Origin: Phoronis australis
Lineage: Eukaryota; Phoronida; Phoronidae
Direction of reading: 5' to 3'
NCBI GenBank assembly: GCA_002633005.1
Contig: NMRA01000469.1
Span: 10,720-72,719, forward strand
Length of the DNA: 62,000 nucleotides
This document shows, piece by piece, positions 60,746 to 62,000 of this stretch. The stretch's first letter is position 1. The number at the start of each line of letters is the position of its first letter. The position numbers were made by a program, and so were the translations under genes. The notes beneath the pieces are model-generated. The model saw only the letters and a program-made list of their open reading frames with translations. It searched no databases and was not told the origin of the DNA.

Positions 60746-62000
60746 TGAGAGCTTTGCAATTACTTTTTGTAACGTGATGAAGAAACATCTTCATTGCATT
60801 GAAAAGATGAATTTTCTCAAATTTCATGGAAGAAAATAATAACGGTACTAAAGACAATAAATGACACTTTGTGAAACTGGAACGAATTGGAAACTCTGGC
60901 CATTGTAACATGCAGATAGTTTAACAACATTTAGAAAATCTGCAAGAAAGTGAAAATTATTGGGGTAGAGGGTTGGAGATTCAGAAACTGGTCGAGTTAG
61001 AACCATTAAAATTCATATCCACCAACTTAATACAAGCTTGTGGGAAGGTACAAATCACTGTTCCCTGTAGTCCTGACGTCAAAACAGTGCACATCTGATA
61101 AAGGAAACCAAAAGCAAATTAACTAATTGCAAATACTCCAGAGTGTTTATTCACACTACCAAACAACACTCAAGGAACAACAAGACTTATTGACTTACTA
61201 TCTATAACATTGAGAGAACATAAATTGACGTGGGATTGGACAGTTCTCAAGAGAATGGTCATCACCATATTAGGTGACGTACAAATGTCACAAACGGGAA
61301 AATTGGCCAGTTTTTGATCATTTACTTGTAAATTATGTAGTTTTGATTTCAAGGTATTGACTGGTTCCCCCGGGAGACGTCGTCTACATAACAGGTGACG
61401 TGCAAAGCTAATAATGGGAAAACTAACCATTTTTTTATTCACAAATTTAAGGGAACGGCAATTGTTTCAAGTGCAACTTTTGGATAAATTACAATTTTCT
61501 TGTTAACCTAGATACATTTACAAGCTAATTAAATTCCCAAGGGTCCTAACTATACATACGTCAGTTTTGAAGTGACGCATGCAGCCTGACTCATACTTGC
61601 TTGTGCTCAGATTGATTAGGGACATCTGTGGATAGTTTACTATTTTGTAAAACTTGCAAAAACTTCCAGACATATCGAATAACGCTCAGAGAAAGGCAAA
61701 TAATGATCCAATGTGTTAGAAGCTGATGTACACAATAACGCATCCGATGTTAAACGCATGCTAAAGTGCATTTTACAAACAAAGATGACAGGGAATAATC
61801 TTGGGTCACAAACGTCCCTTCCGTTGTGACGCACAATTAAATTAGAACTCTGGGGCAATTCAATCAACTGATGAAGTTCAAGTGCAGGATAATCAAAAAA
61901 TTGTGATTTAACCAAAGTGGCACCAACATTGGCTGCCTTCTGGATGGCAGAAGAAATTACTTGTCACAAAAATAGAAATAAACAATCATCAAGTTGTTCC

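Larger units (their letters stand above)
55745..62000 (-). other. Large intron or upstream region of the CEP85-like gene
   Basis: No coiled-coil exon recognised on the minus strand up to the window edge. It contains a MITE (57936-58337), a dispersed repeat pair (56076, 60612) and a diverged 116-bp duplication (61260-61335, 61376-61450). Open frames on the plus strand have no support. Confidence 0.45.

Overview
The window is eukaryotic nuclear DNA, most likely from a marine invertebrate. Genes are split by GT-AG introns, intergenic and intronic DNA is AT-rich, and short non-autonomous transposons and minisatellites are dense. The encoded proteins are animal proteins: pyruvate dehydrogenase E1 alpha with its three phospho-sites, a CEP85-type centrosomal protein, and a cystine-knot neuropeptide precursor. 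I cannot fix the phylum from this sequence.

Layout. (1) 1362-4783, minus strand: six consecutive, phase-consistent exons of an unidentified nuclear-looking protein with a B-box-type zinc finger. (2) 6740-8120: an 18-bp minisatellite and small inverted-repeat elements. (3) 8727-22994, plus strand: the complete gene for mitochondrial pyruvate dehydrogenase E1 alpha. It has nine coding exons and 384 residues, and exons 1-3 are present twice (8727-10609 and 11771-15048). A single N (11154) sits exactly at the junction of the two copies, so the duplication may be real or may be two alleles joined in assembly. (4) 23.5-42.2 kb: mostly non-coding DNA with many repeats, including Mutator-like elements with intact target-site duplications and an 80-bp satellite. 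(5) 42251-45799, plus strand: three coding exons of a secreted peptide precursor with signal peptide, acidic spacer, Lys-Arg site and an eight-cysteine knot whose spacing matches the agatoxin-like peptide neurohormone family. (6) 48.0-49.7 kb: a long copy of a tandem-core mobile element also seen at 1-474, 3.05-4.06 kb, 21.6-22.6 kb (inverted) and 24.4-24.7 kb. (7) 54301-55445, minus strand: the last two coding exons of a CEP85/CEP85L-like gene, with its body presumably beyond the right edge.

Three observations stand out. Tandem repeats in this window repeatedly start at splice junctions: the exon 3 donor of the E1 alpha gene (24-bp unit, 11 copies, in both gene copies), the exon 4 acceptor (40 bp, 2 copies), the exon 6 acceptor (about 140 bp, 2 copies) and the CEP85-like acceptor (50 bp, 6 copies). 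The tandem-core mobile element carries a near-consensus CTCF-type motif in almost every core unit, about 145 bp apart. The cystine-knot precursor is a compact, complete gene with an unusual arginine-rich loop.

The genes do not form a pathway: E1 alpha is a housekeeping mitochondrial enzyme, the CEP85-like protein is centrosomal, and the peptide is secreted. There is no operon-like organisation. Exon boundaries were read by eye from reading frame, phase and splice signals; no transcript or database evidence was available.
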